A DNA stretch of 64,000 nt, taken from assembly GCA_036346255.1 (NCBI GenBank), contig CM070631.1, positions 27,636,339-27,700,338 of the forward strand. The letters are read 5' to 3'. The notes below the pieces were generated by a model. It saw only the letters and a program-made list of their open reading frames with translations, had not been told where the DNA came from and did not search any database. Below are positions 11,238 through 23,316 of this stretch, one piece after another (the first letter of the stretch is position 1; every line of letters begins with the position of its first letter). Made by a program: the position numbers and the translations under genes. The stretch comes from Ampelocalamus luodianensis. Lineage: Eukaryota > Streptophyta > Magnoliopsida > Poales > Poaceae.

Positions 11238-11252
11238 TTTTCTGTAGTAGTG
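11238..11252 (-). repeat. CACTA terminal inverted repeat, right
   Basis: Reverse complement CACTACTACAGAAAA, matching the left terminus except for one base. Confidence 0.9.
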
Positions 11253-11255
11253 TAG
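11253..11255. repeat. Target-site duplication TAG, right
   Basis: Matches TAG at 3597-3599. Confidence 0.85.
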
Positions 11256-12125
11256 CATAAAAAAACCACCTAACCCTACATCCGGGACCAACCAGGAAAT
11301 CGTCCACATGTGAACAGCAGCTGCGCAACAAAAATGTGATGATGAGCCAGTCTCGATAGCGACGTGTCCAAGAAGGGATACGACTCACGTCGTCGTCGCC
11401 AGATCCAACCAGCGAAAGTCAGATCAGGAGTTTTCACTCCGAAACTTAGGTGCCGGTTCTCCAAAGCAACGCCTTCAAGAAGGTAACGCCGCTTAGGTCG
11501 ACATCATTGCCGGATCCAACCAGCGAAAGCCAGATCAAAAGTTTTCATCCCGGATGAAAGGTATCAACGCTCCAAGACCACGCCACAGTACGACCTTGTC
11601 GCTGGATCCAACCAATGAAGGCCAGATTGCCAAGACGACGTCCGCAACATCCCCAATGGCCAACCGTTGCCAGCACCAAAGGAAGGCAATGTCCACCGCA
11701 ACCCACGCGTTGGCCGGTTAACAACCGTCTACCAAGGAGGAGTCGAGAGTCACACAAGCCACCGCCACCGAGCCGTCGCGATCTCTACCAAATGCGCCAA
11801 ATCGGGATCTGTACCGCGCCACCTCTGTTGTCATGGCATCGACGAAACCGCACCGCCGAAAGAAGCTAACGGAGAAGGGCTCCAGATCCAACCCCGACGA
11901 AAGTCCACACCGTTGAAAATTGGAGGACAGATGTCGGCGTCGGGTGATACAGATCAGGCGCCACCACCGAGAAGAAGCCCCACCGCCGCCGCTGGCCAGC
12001 CGGCGGTCACCAACGGCAGCGGCGAGGGGGGCTTGTTTGGTGGCGGTTAGGGTTTTTAGGAGGAGGAGAGATCGGTTTGTCTCCGTTAATTCTAAGTTCA
12101 TAGGGGCTTTTGTCAATGCCTGACT
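11256..12125 (-). mobile_element. LINE remnant, right of the CACTA insertion
   Basis: Together with 3455-3599 this makes about 1 kb of LINE-like sequence once the CACTA is removed. The phrase GGATCCAACCA[G/A][C/T]GAA recurs near 11400, 11513 and 11605, as in grass LINE 3' regions, and ORFs are short. No reverse transcriptase is present, so this is a 5'-truncated or non-autonomous copy. The right edge, near 12125, is approximate. Confidence 0.45.
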
Positions 12126-13307
12126 AAACAAAAATGATCATACCTTGAAATTTGAGTCTCATTTTTTGTCTCCGTTCAACATGCATGTAACTCAAAACGT
12201 GGTACATGCAAATGATATGCGAACCACCGAATTCCAAGCATCGTTCAGTGCATGAACACTATTCCAAGTAATCATTGCCATATTAAAGGACAGCTTGACA
12301 ATCTTGCAAAGAAAAGAACTTTGTCAGTTAGACATGTTGGAACTATGGCTAACTTAGCTATTCAACTGTGACAATTTGGTGTATTCTGTGTTTTGAGGCA
12401 TGAGGCATGAATAGAAGCCTAGAAGGGCGTAGTATGAGGCTACGAGCTAAACATAAATGTAACCTCCTGAAGAAAAACCGGCAGGGAATCTCCTACTTCC
12501 GTGTGAAATGTCACCGAAATTCTGCTGCTGATTGCGAGTGGGCATGACCGTGTGACCTCAGTACTCTGTCAGATTGTCGATTCATAGCTTTAATTTTTGT
12601 TCCAAGCAAGATCCTGTCAAAGATGTAATGCTGCTCCATCGGCGATTCGTCCGGCCGGTCCAGCTAGTTAATTCCAACCTAAAAACTGCCAAGAAATTCT
12701 AACTCTACTAGATGTACTATTTGGTGATCGTATCAATCGTCTCATTGATTAGGTGCTGGCCTTTTGAAATCTAGCGTAGAACAAAGACCAGCTCGCATGT
12801 GCCACACAGAATTGTCCAACGAGCAATCCACATCGATCGGCAAAGACTTTTGCCGGCATCCCAACACCGCCGTTTCTTTCGTTGCCATTGCCACTTGCCC
12901 TGACAACAATGTTAGGCAAGTATACACGCCGACGGTCGATCTCACGTTTCAAAAGACTAAACAGTGAACTACTCTATAGAGTCATCGTTCATATGAATCA
13001 TATATCGATCCTTTTAGAATGGTATGCACTTGCTTTTGCGTAGAATCTGTGGTCTTGATTTCGTCTGAACATAGTTATCAAGTTGGCCTGGTTTGCATGC
13101 AGAACGAATTCAGACTGGGAAATATTACGCCGTGTAGAAAATAGCTTGTGAGTGTGCTAGCTCCAAGAGCATTCAGACTAAAGATGTAATGATGTAATGT
13201 TACTGGACCTGATTCTGTTTAAAAACAAGTGATGCTAACGTAGAGTCCAAACTATAAACACTATCCACTTGTCATCCCCATACTCTGAGAAGCATGCGCT
13301 TGCAAAG
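12126..13307. other. Intergenic sequence, no gene seen
   Basis: No long reading frame with codon-like structure and no recognisable repeat boundary. Short frames at 12742-12967 overlap one another on both strands and look like chance. Confidence 0.4.
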
Positions 13308-13309
13308 TA

Positions 13310-13619
13310 CTCCCTCTATCCATTAATGTAGGTTGTTTTTTTGTATTTTTTTTAATTTTTAAGGTCTCCGATGCAAAGCTTTGACTATAACTTATTATCA
13401 CAATATACTAGCAAAAAAATATTGTGAAAGTATTTTGCAAGAAAAATCCAATAACATTATTTTCATAAAGTCAATCTATATACTTTAACATATATTAATG
13501 GTGCTCTAGCCCGCCGTGCTCGTTCAGTTTCAAAAAAAAAAAACATATATTAATAGTTAAAGTTTTAAAAACTTGACCGCACGAAACCCACGACGACCTA
13601 CATTTGTTGACAGATGGAG
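13310..13619. mobile_element. Stowaway-type MITE (Tc1/mariner), 310 bp
   Basis: The terminal inverted repeats begin CTCCCTCTATCC and end with the complement (GATGGAG at 13613-13619). Homology continues inward (AATGTAGGT against ACCTACATT). It is flanked by the TA duplication typical of Stowaway (13308-13309 and 13620-13621). The interior is AT-rich and non-coding and carries a later 42-bp poly-A insertion. Confidence 0.85.
13500..13541 (+). mobile_element. 42-bp poly-A retroposon fragment inside the MITE
   Basis: The insertion ends in GTTTC followed by a run of A. It is bracketed by identical 13-bp copies of AACATATATTAAT (13487-13499 and 13542-13554). A poly-A tail with target-site duplication is the signature of LINE-driven target-primed insertion, here extremely 5'-truncated. 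Confidence 0.65.
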
Positions 13620-13621
13620 TA

Positions 13622-14184
13622 AGAGATATGTGAAGTATCCATTGGCTTGTGAATACTCATGAACTAATTCTTGCAAATGATACGTGTTGTATATATGCTT
13701 TTATTGTGAAAAAGAAACATGAATGATGCAAATTCGACGGCAATATTTTTTTGGAGAGGATTAGATATAAAGCTGGTGACTACTACTCCACGAATGAAAA
13801 AAAAGACAGCTAGCTTGTCTTTATTTAAAAATTAGAATGGGCTTCAAAGACTAGACCTCGACAACCACAAACTTTTGATCTACTACTGGACACTACATGA
13901 CTATAAATGAAAATGATTTCACTATAGCAAGTAGTCTTCTTTGCCGAGGGAGAAAGACTTGTAGGGTTCAGGATGCTCCGTCACTAGCGACACTCAAAAG
14001 ACTCACGTTACAAGGTAGCCAGTCAACCATTCTAGTCTCTAGGGCACAACGGTCCAAGTTGTACGTTTGGAGCGTTGTGGGGGTGAAGAGATACATTTTT
14101 TTTTTGTTGAAATTGAGATATGAAAATTTTATAAAGAGAGTAAAACAAAGGTTATATTAGGGGAAACCAGAACACTTTCCCTAG
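13622..14184. other. Intergenic, no gene seen
   Basis: AT-rich stretch between the MITE and the solo LTR. The 87-codon frame at 13897 has no recognisable domain. Confidence 0.4.
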
Positions 14185-14189
14185 TTGTT
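14185..14189. repeat. Target-site duplication TTGTT, left
   Basis: Matches 17854-17858. Confidence 0.8.
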
Positions 14190-17100
14190 TGTGACGCCCC
14201 GTGTCATTACCCCAGGGGTAATAACACTTAAGCACACGGATTACTATTCGTTTCTTCGATGAAACATTGCTCCAACGAATAGTAAGCCTTCACCGAGTTA
14301 CGCAGTGAGCAATAAGATAGAAAGCGTCCTTTACTACAATTATACGCAGGCTAAAGTCTTTATACAAGATTTATATAAATACCCAAGGGAACTTCCCCGC
14401 TTCTCTTGTATGCCCTGAAGTACCGGCAGTCTATTCGTTCCACAAGCCAAAATAGCTCCCAACTCGCCCTGGTTCCTCTTAGTCCAAGCCTTCTCCTCCA
14501 GTTGTTGCTTCTGTACCTGCAAGTCCTTCGTCCCACTCGGGATAGTTCTCGGCCGAACTAGGATCTACAAAGGAGAATACTAACAAGGTTGAGTACAAAT
14601 TAATGTACTCAGCAAGCATTAATAGCAAAAGATGCACAGGATGCACTATCTCTATTCATTATCACAATTTCTAAATCATCTCAATTTAGAAAATAGATCT
14701 CGACAAAAATGTGGCAAGTTTTAATACTGAAAAACTCTACTAGTCACTCGGAGAGACAAAAGACCCCCTGTGGTTCCCGTAGACTCCAATCCTGGAGACT
14801 GACATGAATTCATGATTTGTTTAGCACTGCGCAGGCTTTGTACCACTTTACCCATAGCTATTCTGAACTCTCTGTGAACAGGGTCCACCGCATTGCCTTA
14901 GATGCGGGTTCAAGATCAGAATACAGAACGTTTTCCAGGTTACGTGATTAATTTCTCCACCCATCACCTTCCGTCGGTGCAGATTTAGTCACGCTGCTGA
15001 CCTCATCATCCACCGAGTTCTGGCGAGGTTGGTTGAGGCAGCTTCTATCCTGCACTCAACACTCCACCTTAGTGTTATAGCGCCTTGAATCCCCCACTTC
15101 CGGACTATCCCCTACCGGTCCTGGGTTCCTCCATCACAATCACTCACACCTAATACTTACCCGTTGTGGAGAGCATAGTCACGTAACAAGGTAACATTTT
15201 CTGCCCGCCGAAACGGGAAAATGGTTGGCACTGAATTACGGCATCTGACCGAGCAAGAGTTTGTTGGTCCTTATATTATAACCATATGTAAAAAAAGGTC
15301 CCACCTCTTACCTCATCATCATCACCGCGTTTCCCCAGCCAGGGCCCCCTTTTACCCTCCTAATAAGTCTCATTCTTTCTTAATCATCTTATCTTATCTC
15401 AATCATTTTCTTTAGGTTTTGGAAAACCATTTTTGATGCAATACATATAATAGTGCAAGATAGGGTGTATTTTTAAAGTAACTATGTTAATGTTCAAGAG
15501 GATCGCTTGCCTTCGTAGAAGTAGGAAAGGCTGGCATCGATGAAATTCTGGTCGGCTGCTCTTGTCTGCGCTGATTCGCCTTCTGTAGCAAGTCGGTAAA
15601 CGAATGATACTATAAGCAAATACATATTTGATTTGAGTGATAATAGGAATACATAAGTTGGTGACGACTACAGGTTAGCACACTTTGATTAACTAAAACA
15701 TTTTCGAGACCTAAGCGAAGTTAGCACTTCCCGAAGGTCGCCCTACTGTCTAATCTCACTAAGGTTTTAAACCCGAGGTTCCCGCTTAACTAAACACATC
15801 AACCTGGTTAAGCCGCTCTCAACGCCCGACTAAAAACCAGCGACGCACAAGATTGCTACACGCGCAAGTTAGCCTATTAACAACACGGAAGACAGCTACC
15901 ACATAAACAATACGAACCTCCACAAATAACTGAAATCTACCCACTCCTAATACTACTCCTAAATCCAAAGTCCTAAACCTAACCCTAAACTCCACTCTAA
16001 TTCCCAACCCTACCTTACTCTCTCTCTCTCTCTCTCTCACCTCCACTCGGCCGGCTCCCAAACCCAACACCAGCACACAGCCCTCCTCAGTCTTCTCTCC
16101 CGATTCCCCTCTTTCCCCTCCAGCTCCCAAACGCCGCCGCCCCTGGGCTCTCCCTCGCGCCAGCTCCTGGTGCCGCCGCCCCTGCCGGCCTCGGCCCGGC
16201 ACCTAGCTCCTCCTCTCGGCTCCCTCTCTCGGCTCACCCGACGCCGCCGGCCTCCAGCTTCCCCCTTCGGCTCGGCCCGGCGCAGGTCTGATCCACGCCG
16301 CCGCCCTAGGCTCGGCCCTGCTCCCCTTCGGTCCTCTCTTCCCGGTGTGGCCAGAGGCTGACGCTGCCGCCGCTCGGGTCCTCACCAGCTCCCTCGGGCG
16401 TGGCTCGCTGCCCGCCCGGTCGGCCGGTCTTCCCTTCTCCCTTCTTACGCCACCGCCCTTACTCGGCGGATCCGGCTCAGATCCGGTTCCACGCCGCTTC
16501 CCAGCCGCCGCCCCGCTTGCTCGCCTCGGCGCGGCGAGGGCGCGCCGCGCCTCTCGCCTCCCCTCGGCTCGGTCCAACTCCGGCCCTAGGCTACCTCCTG
16601 GCCTCCTTCTCACCCGACGCCGTCGCTGCTAGGGTCCTCCTCCACACTCCCGCGTCCTAGATCTGGCGACCCAAGGGCTTTGGCCCGGCCGGCTCGGTCT
16701 CCCGGCCGCCGGTGCCATGGCACAGAGGCCCTCCCTCTAGACTTACTCTTACGCATCCTCTACAATGCACATGCGGCTCGAGCTGAGGGTTGATTCTGAT
16801 GCATGAATGCAGGGCTTGGGGACGGATCTGTCATCTGTGGGTGGAACGGCTACTGGAGAAGCTGCTACTACTACCAAGGTAAGAGCTCACCTAGAGCTTA
16901 ACATGCCCATCTCTTTACCTGAGGAGTGAAGACTGAGATGGATTTGGGTTCGAGGGTAGGAATGGTGGTCGGTGCTGGAGGTGGTGCTGCCGGCGGGGAG
17001 CATGATGGGTGGCCGGCCTTGGTGCTGCTGGTCGCCTGGAGCTGGATGGGTGGTGCCGGCAATGGGGATGGTGCTGCCGGTGGTGAGGGGGTGGTCGCCT

Positions 17101-17853
17101 CCTGCTTGCCCTGGTGTCGTCGTGCTCCCAGGCTTCCTTCCTCCTGGGCTGCTTGCCTCCCTGGTTGCCTTCGGTTGAGGAGAGTGGGAGGGGAGATGGT
17201 TGTGTTGGGGATGGAATGGGGTGTACTTGGGGGAATGAATGTGGCGCACTGCGTGCTTGTGCTACTGCTGAAATGGAGAAGATGTGGTCTGGCATTACTG
17301 CTGCTGTACATTGAGAAGGGGAATGGGGGATGTATCTGCCGGGCATGGATAAGAATGCACTGTAGTGTTTGTGCTGCTGCTGCTGTGTGTACTGATGTGT
17401 ATGCTGAGAAAATGATATAGGGGGGTTTAAGACTGCCTTGGAAGGTTGGGGAAGGAATGGGGTTGCCTAGACATAGATGATGTGTAATGGAATGATACTG
17501 TATGCTTCTAGATTGATTGATGCGTAATGCCCTCTTGCAAACAATGCAATTGCTGATTTAATTATCTAATGCATATGACAGTGATAATGCATGATAATTT
17601 ACCGACTTGATTCTATGGTTGAATGCAAATGATCACTTGTGTTTGAATGAATGATGCCATGATGTGATGAGGATTGTATTGATTAATTATGAAATGCTCG
17701 CGAACGAAACCTGACTAAACCATCGTGCTGAGGGCTAGCTACCTGCTTTATAACGACCTAGCACTATCGCTAACTTACAACTAAGACGAGATTAACGATC
17801 GCTAATTACCGATTACTGTTACGAGATTAAGGCTAAAAACGCGGGTCCTTACA
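14190..17853 (-). mobile_element. Solo LTR, probably Ty3-Gypsy type, 3664 bp
   Basis: It begins TGTGACGCCCCG and ends GGTCCTTACA (TG...CA), with perfect TTGTT duplications on both sides (14185-14189 and 17854-17858). There is no internal polyprotein, primer-binding site or second LTR, so it is a solo LTR left by recombination between two LTRs. The phrase GTACTCAGCAAG at about 14609 also occurs about 390 bp into the related LTR at 58222, which suggests both are read on the minus strand. A CT microsatellite (about 16018-16038) and a GC-rich block (16040-16720) lie within. Frames there are compositional. Confidence 0.8.
16018..16038. repeat. CT microsatellite
   Basis: About ten CT units in the middle of the solo LTR. 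Confidence 0.9.
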
Positions 17854-17858
17854 TTGTT
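17854..17858. repeat. Target-site duplication TTGTT, right
   Basis: Matches 14185-14189. Confidence 0.8.
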
Positions 17859-18801
17859 TTTAGGAAGAACAGTTTTCTAAGTTGATGCAGTATTTTATAA
17901 ACCTGTATGTAGTGTTGAACATGTCTTTAATCTTGAAATGTTGGTTCTACGTAGGAATAAGATGCCTGACTTTATTAATTGCGAACTGATTTTTTTGTCG
18001 TGAGATAGACCACTATTAATTGACATGATAATCGATCGATCATTTTTTTAAAGTTAAAATTCTTTATTGAATTAACGGTAAATTGATAACCATCCATTTT
18101 CTATGGCACTAGGTGAAAGAATTAAACAAGTACTGCATTGTTGTTTACCATCCAAGATGCATAATCGAGGCCAGACACCTGATTGGGTTACGTGGGCATT
18201 GATTCTCGTTTTGCATCACATAGGTCCAATTCGAAAGTACCCATCATGTTTCAGTCAAGACAGAGCCTGCGCTCGCACGCTAATCTCGTAAGCTTATTTG
18301 GATGCCCCATGAATGTGACCCCCAACGAAGTACATCCGCTTCTTTACCATTTATTCATATACGACGTCTGCGGTGGTGAATCGAGATACCGACTAGGTGA
18401 GCTATGGAAATCAACGTGAGAATCTGGTTATAAAACTGGCATGGAGGGTACCGATCGTTTGAGAATAAAGCAAGCAGTCCTTTTACCCTGATAAAATACA
18501 TTGCACTATTCGATAACCCATAGGTAGAGTCTGATCGTGGAGCAGGTATATTCAACTCCTAGGGTGGAAATTACCGGTCCTAAGTAGGTAGTATAATGTG
18601 ACATTTTTGTTGATAAAATTATATATTTTCTTTATGTGTAAATTATCTATCAAGTTTTCTGTGACCAATTTGAATCGATTCGCATCTATTTTGTGCCCGT
18701 GTATGCAAAAACTCGTATATCTCGCTCCAAATCCGGATAAAAATATAGATTAAGATATGAAAAGAGTAATATGCGCCGACCCGTTTTCTCACAAGACATA
18801 A
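17859..18801. other. Intergenic, no gene seen
   Basis: The frames at 18103-18291 and 18183-18419 overlap and show no known domain. Nothing else is recognisable. Confidence 0.4.
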
Positions 18802-19085
18802 GGGCATGTACAGTGGGGTGACATCAGCGATCTATTATCAGTGGATGAGAGAGAACAAAGAGAGAGAATGAAGCTGTCTGGTATGCAACAGACAGTCTAT
18901 AAGACCCTTATAGATGACTGTTTTGTTGTTGTATTTATGCCGTCTGTAACTCACAAGTTTTATGATCTCATTTTGTGAAGGACATATATAGACAACTTAG
19001 AGATAATCTATTGTATGAATTGTGTTTAGTTTTATCTATAGATAACATAAAAGATACTATGAACAATCTATACACTGTATATACC
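18802..19085. mobile_element. Tourist-type MITE (PIF/Harbinger), 284 bp
   Basis: The left end is GGGCATGTACAGTG; the right end is CACTGTATATACC, its imperfect complement. Flanking TAA duplications (18799-18801 and 19086-19088) are the expected 3-bp PIF/Harbinger signature. No coding capacity. Confidence 0.75.
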
Positions 19086-19099
19086 TAAGATGAGTTTGG

Positions 19100-19829
19100 G
19101 CACACGGTTGGTGAACAAACAGCGGCTGAGCTGAGATGTCCCGCCAGGTTCAGATGAATGAATGGGAACGGGTTCGCACCCCGGTAAACGCGAGCCGCTT
19201 CCCACCGGCAAGCTACGGACCTACGGCTCAACGTCTCTGGCCCACATGTCGTTGTCTGATTGTCTAATAACTAGCCTACTACTATTCCACGGTCAAATCC
19301 CTTCCAATCTTCCATTCTTCCCTCGCGACCGCTCGAGTCTTGCCCCCATCCCGCCGTGCACCCGTAGACCCCGACCACCGTTGATCCCGCTGCCGCGCCC
19401 CCACCTGCCAGCGTCAAGCTCCCACGGCCGCGTAGTCCGCAAACCGCCGCGTGGGACCCGCAAGGACTTCCCGGAGCCCGGCATTTCCCACGTCACCGTG
19501 GCGTCATATCGCCGTCTCCTTTGCCTCTGTGTCCTCGTGTGTGTATAATTGCAGAAATCAATTCCTTCCATTGCTGGTCTGTGTTTGTTCGGTTTGTTTC
19601 TCTCTTTCTTGTTTGGGAGAGAAGGGAGGAGATTGATCCTTCTGGTTGTCTCCACGTATATATGCATCCATCCATCCATCGATCTCTCTCCCATTCTCTG
19701 CAATTCCGCCTCTTCCTCGATGCCAACGCCTGCATTCTTGGCCTGAAGCGAAGGAATGCGGCGTTCTTGGAGTGAAGCTTGACCGGCTCGATTCGCCATT
19801 GGCTGGCTCTCAGGACCTTCTTTATCCGG
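19100..19829 (+). promoter_or_regulatory. Probable promoter and untranslated leader exon of the sulfate transporter
   Basis: This GC-richer, pyrimidine-rich stretch looks like a grass gene 5' end and stops at TTTATCCG|GTAAGATT, a strong splice donor at 19830. No start codon in it leads into a recognisable protein. The next + strand gene is the sulfate transporter at 28503, whose start codon lies shortly after a possible splice acceptor. I infer one leader intron of about 8.7 kb that collected transposons. It could instead be the first exon of an unrelated lost gene. Confidence 0.35.
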
Positions 19830-20224
19830 TAAGATTCGTGCCTTAATTTTCCCATTATTAACCGCATGCATGGCGTGCACAAGGATTTATTAATTCTTTG
19901 AGGCTCAGTTGTTCTCTTGTTACGATTTGGGTTTCTGTGCAGATTGTGTGTGATGTAATTTGGCTTTCTTGATTGTACTCTGCTGTTTCTTTTGCTCCTT
20001 TCCACGAGTTGTAGGATCGTAGCATGGATAGTTGGATTCTCTTTGGAGGAATCTTTTTCTAGGGAATTTTATACATTTTTGTTTCCGTTATGGTTATATC
20101 TTGATGGTTTCCGGGCTGGCTTGCTTAGTTTTGTCCCCATTAGTTTCTTTTTGGAGAAATCAGTAAAAATCTTCCATCTTCCATTGACGAAAAACCGGTG
20201 ACCTCCTGCCTCATCTATCTGCGT

Positions 20225-20552
20225 AGAGTATCTACAATAGTCCATATCACTTCTTACTAAGAGATGAATATATCAGTATTTAGGTGATGTAGAGAGATGA
20301 TGAGAAGAGAAGGTAAATTTATTTCTAGACGAAAAATAAGCAACTCGTTAATACTAAGACACAAGAAACAATAAAATAACTATTGGAGACTTAGTTGTTA
20401 CCTAAAAACTTGTTTTGTTGGTAGCAATTAAAGTCTTAAATATAAACTTAAGAAACGATCCATTGAAAGATTTGTTTCTTTTTATTAGATTGGGTACTTT
20501 CTCTTCTCTTAGTAACAACTAACAAACTAAGAAACAAACTATTGTAGTATGT
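20225..20552. mobile_element. Possible Tourist-like MITE
   Basis: The ends TATCTACAATAGT and ACTATTGTAGTATG are imperfect complements about 325 bp apart, and the interior is AT-rich and non-coding. The target-site duplication was not resolved. Confidence 0.45.
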
Positions 20553-20664
20553 TTCACAATCCCCCAAGAATGTGTCATTAATCGCTGTTTAATAGTTGAT
20601 TATGTATGTCATAGAATTTTATTAATCTACGCATTCATTTGCATTATATAAGCTATTGAAAAAA

Positions 20665-21245
20665 TGCAGATTAAAAATAGGAACGAGAGACACGAATTTT
20701 ACGTGAAAAACCTTTCACCATTTGTTTGGTTGGGGGCGATTGGTGGAGAGAATGAAAATTTAGGTGGTGGAGGTTATCAATTCTCTTATTTGGTTGGTGG
20801 GCATGGTAATTTAGGTGGGAAGGAAATTGATAGTTTGAGGGTCCAACTCCCATCATTTTAAACCTAAGGTGGGGTGGGAATTGAGAGGGAATTACTCTTT
20901 AATGAAATATTAACGCATCTCTGCCTTTCATCATGACTAATGTTAGAATCTCTAGCAAGTTAGAGACTAACTCCTCGTGATTTCCCATCTCTCCTACCAA
21001 ACAAGGGATTAAGAAAAAAAGCAAACTCTCATGTCTAATCCCCTGCAAACTTCATCCTTTAAATTACCATTCCCCTTCCCAGTTGATGCCAAACAAACCC
21101 TTAGAGAAAAACCAGAGGCACACGAAGACAATAACACTGTACAAGGAGATGTTTACAATAAAACTTTTGCTCTTCACATGAACTATATAGATATATTTAT
21201 GAGTTGGAGTAGGAAATGAAATTCGTATCACACTCAAACTCAACA
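20665..21245 (-). mobile_element. 3' LTR of a Copia relic, carrying a small insertion
   Basis: On the minus strand the LTR starts TGTTGAGTTTGAGTG at 21245 and ends near 20665. Just inside it is the polypurine tract (plus-strand ATCTCCACCTTGAG, 21246-21259). About 20715-21103 appears to be a later insertion with ends resembling TTTGTTTGG in inverted orientation. The matching 5' LTR is absent. Confidence 0.65.
20715..21103. mobile_element. Possible MITE inside the Copia LTR
   Basis: The left end contains TTTGTTTGGTTGGGGG and the right end, on the opposite strand, contains GGGTTTGTTTGGCATC. The LTR sequence on either side reads like a normal Copia U3/U5, so this block is intrusive. Its target-site duplication is unclear. 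Confidence 0.45.
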
Positions 21246-21457
21246 ATCTCCACCTTGAGACGAGTTTCTCCTGTAGCCAAAACAAATCGTAATCTCTTCG
21301 AAACAGATTAGCATGAACACCTTGTACGCCGAACATGCATAGAACAACTGAATGATACCAACTACTTAGCTGTACGAACTGGTTTTATCATCATATCAGT
21401 TGGACTATCATGAGTACTTATCTTGCTAACTTTAATGTCACCTTGAGCGATGACACC

Positions 21458-21780
21458 TCAAATGTAATCAAATCTGATGTCAATGTGCTTCGTTCTATCA
21501 GGAAACATCTGATCCTTCGTAAGGCAAATAACGTTTTGACTATTGTGGAATATTGTAGTGTAAGACGTACTTTCACAAAGTTCAGTAAATAATTCTCTTA
21601 GCCAAGCAGCTTCTTTGCAAGTTTCAAAAATAGCCATATACTCGGTTTTTGTACTGAACAAGTAAACAGTAGCTTGTAGACTTGCTTTCCAACTAACAAC
21701 ATATCCTCCAACAGTGAACATATAACCAGTAAGAGATCTTATCTTATCCAAATCTCCAGCAAAATCTAAGTCCACATTTT
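21458..21780 (-). pseudogene. Copia RNase H fragment, downstream part
   Basis: The frame encodes DLDFAGDLDKIRSLTGYMFT, GGYVVSWKASLQATV and RTKHIDIRFDYI, the RNase H region of a Copia polyprotein. It continues the fragment at 26907-27181, from which it is separated by the LINE. Confidence 0.85.
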
Positions 21781-22581
21781 TAGATAATGGAAGAGAAAAC
21801 TCTCCCGGCCTCTGCATCAAAGATGCACACAGCCCAATTTATTAAAAAGTAATTAAAACCTGAGTAACCAAAGCTGGTAAAAGTGGCATGAAGCCTTACA
21901 AGCAAAAGACGATTGAAAATTGAACTCAATCATTACAAATTCTGTGACTAAATCGCCACCCATGAATGCTTAAAATGTGCTTCGCCACTTCCTCCAGCCT
22001 GTCGCTTATGACCAGAGACTCCTTACGAGCGGTTTACAGATTTGCCCAAGCCTTTAGCTTGATGTACACTCGAAAGATAATCTGCAAGGGATTAGTTATA
22101 ATCTTTTGTCAAAACAACTTCATTCCGACATAGCCGATAGACCAACATAAGGCACTCACTCCTATTAGGATTTGTGACTTTACAATTATTGGAATACCAC
22201 TAACCAATTCTCAAACATGTTCGTTATACTCTTAGGAGGAGATAAATTAAAAGTACATTGAACGCCCACCACGCAAGGCGTGCAAAGGGACATTCAATAA
22301 AAGATCTTGAATTGATTCTTCATTAATACTGAAGCAACACATTTTGTTTCCTCCAATTTCTTTTGATCAGATTATCTTTAGTTAAAACTACCCCTCTTTT
22401 AGATACCATAGGAATATTTTCACTTTTAATGAAATTTTAATTGTCCAAAAAGTTCTGAGTGGGACTTGAGCACTACCAATTAGTGCGCATAGAAAGACCG
22501 AATCAAAAAAGACCGGACTTCTTCAAGTTCCACCTAAAAACATCTTTTGAGATATCAAATGTAAATTAGTAATTCTCAAAA

Positions 22582-23223
22582 TTAAATCATTCCAAGCATG
22601 TACCTTGGACCCAATAATAGGTCTCGAAAAGAAATATTTAAAGGAGTGTGCTCGAGAATATTCCCATCTGTGTCATCCTTTCTTCTTACCACATTATAAA
22701 GGATTGGATATTGACTTTTCAAAGGAGAGTCTCCTAACCAAACATCCCAGAACCTAGTTTGCATTCCATTTTTAATGTGGAATGAACCAAAACGAAGGAA
22801 CTGGTCTTTTATTTTCATCAATCCTGACCAAAAATGGGAAGTTCCAGGCTTATGAACCGTCTGCGAAAAACACGTCCCACCAAAATATTTTCTTTTTAAC
22901 ATAGATTGCCAAACTCCTTCTTCATTAAGCAACTTAAACAACCATTTTCCTAGTAAACTTTTGTTTTTTATGTCTAAGTTCTGAACGCCTAGACCACCCT
23001 GATCTTTGGGTGAACATACTAGACTCCATTTTGCAAGCCTATATTTTCGCTTATGATTGTCGCTCTGCCAGTAAAAACGAGAGCGATAAAAATCTAATCT
23101 TTTGAGAACCTCCCTCGGAATCTCAAAAAAGGATAACATAAACATAGGCATACTACTAAGCACCGAGTTAATAAGCACTAAACGCCCACCAACAGACATA
23201 TTTTTTCCTTTCCAACTGCTCAA
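22582..23223 (-). pseudogene. LINE ORF2 C-terminal region
   Basis: Encodes KGKNMSVGGRLVLINSVLSS, FYWQSDNHKRKYRLAKWSLV and KDQGGLGVQNLDIKNKSLLG, the conserved region after the reverse transcriptase of plant L1 elements, just upstream of the usual zf-RVT motif. It is one frameshift away from the reverse transcriptase frame. Confidence 0.85.
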
Positions 23224-23316
23224 CTTCTTTTCAACTCTATCCTCAACCCCTTTCCAATCACAATTCCTTAGTTTTAAAGTGAATTGGAATACCTAAATAC
23301 ACGAAAGGAAAGGCAC

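Larger units (their letters stand above)
3600..11252 (+). mobile_element. Complete CACTA (En/Spm-type) DNA transposon, 7653 bp
   Basis: The terminal inverted repeats are CACTACTACAAAA at 3600 and the reverse complement of CACTACTACAGAAAA ending at 11252. They are flanked by a perfect TAG duplication. Both ends hold dense subterminal repeats of the ATCACAGACGGTT type. From left to right the interior holds a captured host F-box-like gene (+), a decayed TNP2/DUF4216-type transposase (-), a TNPA-like gene (+) and a Ulp1-like gene (+). The transposase frames are broken, so the element is probably not autonomous, though some breaks could be sequence error. It sits inside an older LINE remnant. Confidence 0.92.

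Noticed and set aside
16203..16632. Long open frames on both strands in GC-rich sequence
   Set aside because: They overlap in several frames, encode Arg/Ala/Pro-rich peptides and lie inside a solo LTR. Composition, not coding.
18103..18419. Possible small gene
   Set aside because: Two overlapping frames of 60-80 codons without domain, splice structure or flanking promoter. Left as unassigned.
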